DNA from: Selaginella moellendorffii
Taxonomy: Eukaryota; Streptophyta; Lycopodiopsida; Selaginellales; Selaginellaceae
DNA length: 42,667 bases
Reading direction: 5' to 3'
Assembly (NCBI RefSeq): GCF_000143415.4
Contig: NW_003314295.1
Span: 1,172,997-1,215,663 of the forward strand
Both the position numbers and the translations under genes were made by a program. Numbering within the stretch: position 1 is the first letter of the stretch; every line of letters begins with the position of its first letter. Positions 42,321 through 42,667 of this stretch are shown here, piece by piece. Below the pieces are notes generated by a model that had not been told where the DNA came from, searched no databases, and saw only the letters and a list, made by a program, of their open reading frames with translations.

Positions 42321-42667
42321 TGGATGTGGGTGACGTGGTCGGGCCAGATTCTTTGAGGTGGTTGGAGATGAGCTTTTCAGTTGGATGGTGGATGAATGGC
42401 CCAGATGTGGCGCTGAAATTAATTTAAATTTTTCGCTTGGAATTTTGTTGAAGAGGCAGAATTTTTGTGAATGCTGGTCGTGGTATTTGCTGGAGGAGGC
42501 ATGGTTGCGTGTTCTTCAAGTGATTGGCGAAGGTAGTTAATATTTTCTTTTGTGGAATGTGTCGAGGAGGTCGGGGCGTTGAGAATGTTGTTCTCAGCTG
42601 GTGGAGAAATTGAGTTCTGGGCGAGCAGCTGACGTTTTCCTTTGGCGATGTTGATGTGTTTGTGAGA
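42321..42667. other. Window end, upstream of the coiled-coil frame
   Basis: On the minus strand this is the 5' side of the broken coiled-coil gene. An open stretch to about 42418 may be coding. Beyond it no motif, LTR end or primer-binding site is seen before the window ends. Confidence 0.35.

Noticed and set aside
1-42667. Bacterial or phage-type systems (CRISPR arrays, operons, toxin-antitoxin pairs)
   Set aside because: The window is eukaryotic with spliced genes; no regularly spaced direct repeats or operon-like overlaps were seen.

Overview
The window looks like nuclear DNA of a compact plant genome, most likely a lycophyte such as Selaginella. Every multi-exon gene has very short introns (mostly 47-80 bp), the proteins are plant-type (exportin-T/PAUSED, plant zeta-COP, the plant PMT methyltransferase family, plant GT92 proteins, plant PLMT), and the flanks are filled with AT-rich transposon relics. 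The organism is inferred from these traits only; there is no rRNA or organelle marker to confirm it.

Layout. Positions 1-11,050 are AT-rich and gene-poor. They hold retroelement relics: a short LTR element whose LTR carries a 5S-rRNA-like domain (about 2315-2670, Cassandra/TRIM-like), a minus-strand primer-binding-site relic (about 267-283), and a 12-bp minisatellite flanked by its own inverted copy (6363-6673). A dense gene island follows at about 11,100-34,350. In order it contains exportin-T (+, 13 exons), coatomer zeta (-, 6 exons), GT92 glycosyltransferase A (+, single exon), phospholipid N-methyltransferase PLMT (-, 2 exons), GT92 glycosyltransferase B (-, 2 exons), PMT-family methyltransferase A (-, 5 exons, one-base frameshift), an apparently gene-free 3.2 kb, PMT-family methyltransferase B (+, 8 exons), an F-box protein (-), a TlyA/FtsJ-type rRNA methyltransferase (+, 9 exons, three GC-AG introns), and a short gene tail. 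From 34.4 to 38.45 kb lies a decayed minus-strand Helitron with recognisable Helitron N-terminal and PIF1 helicase blocks. From 38.9 to 41.3 kb there are tandem and dispersed repeats of unknown nature. The right end carries a broken coiled-coil, gag-like reading frame (41.7-42.3 kb).

The genes are housekeeping or endomembrane functions and do not form one pathway. They cover tRNA nuclear export, COPI vesicle coat, Golgi-type glycosyltransferases and pectin-type methyltransferases, phosphatidylcholine synthesis, ubiquitin-ligase substrate choice, and rRNA modification. Several 5' leaders carry a telo-box-like TTAGGGTT in the sense strand. Exon boundaries were set by hand from GT/GC...AG sites, phase arithmetic and remembered family alignments; no transcript or database evidence was available.
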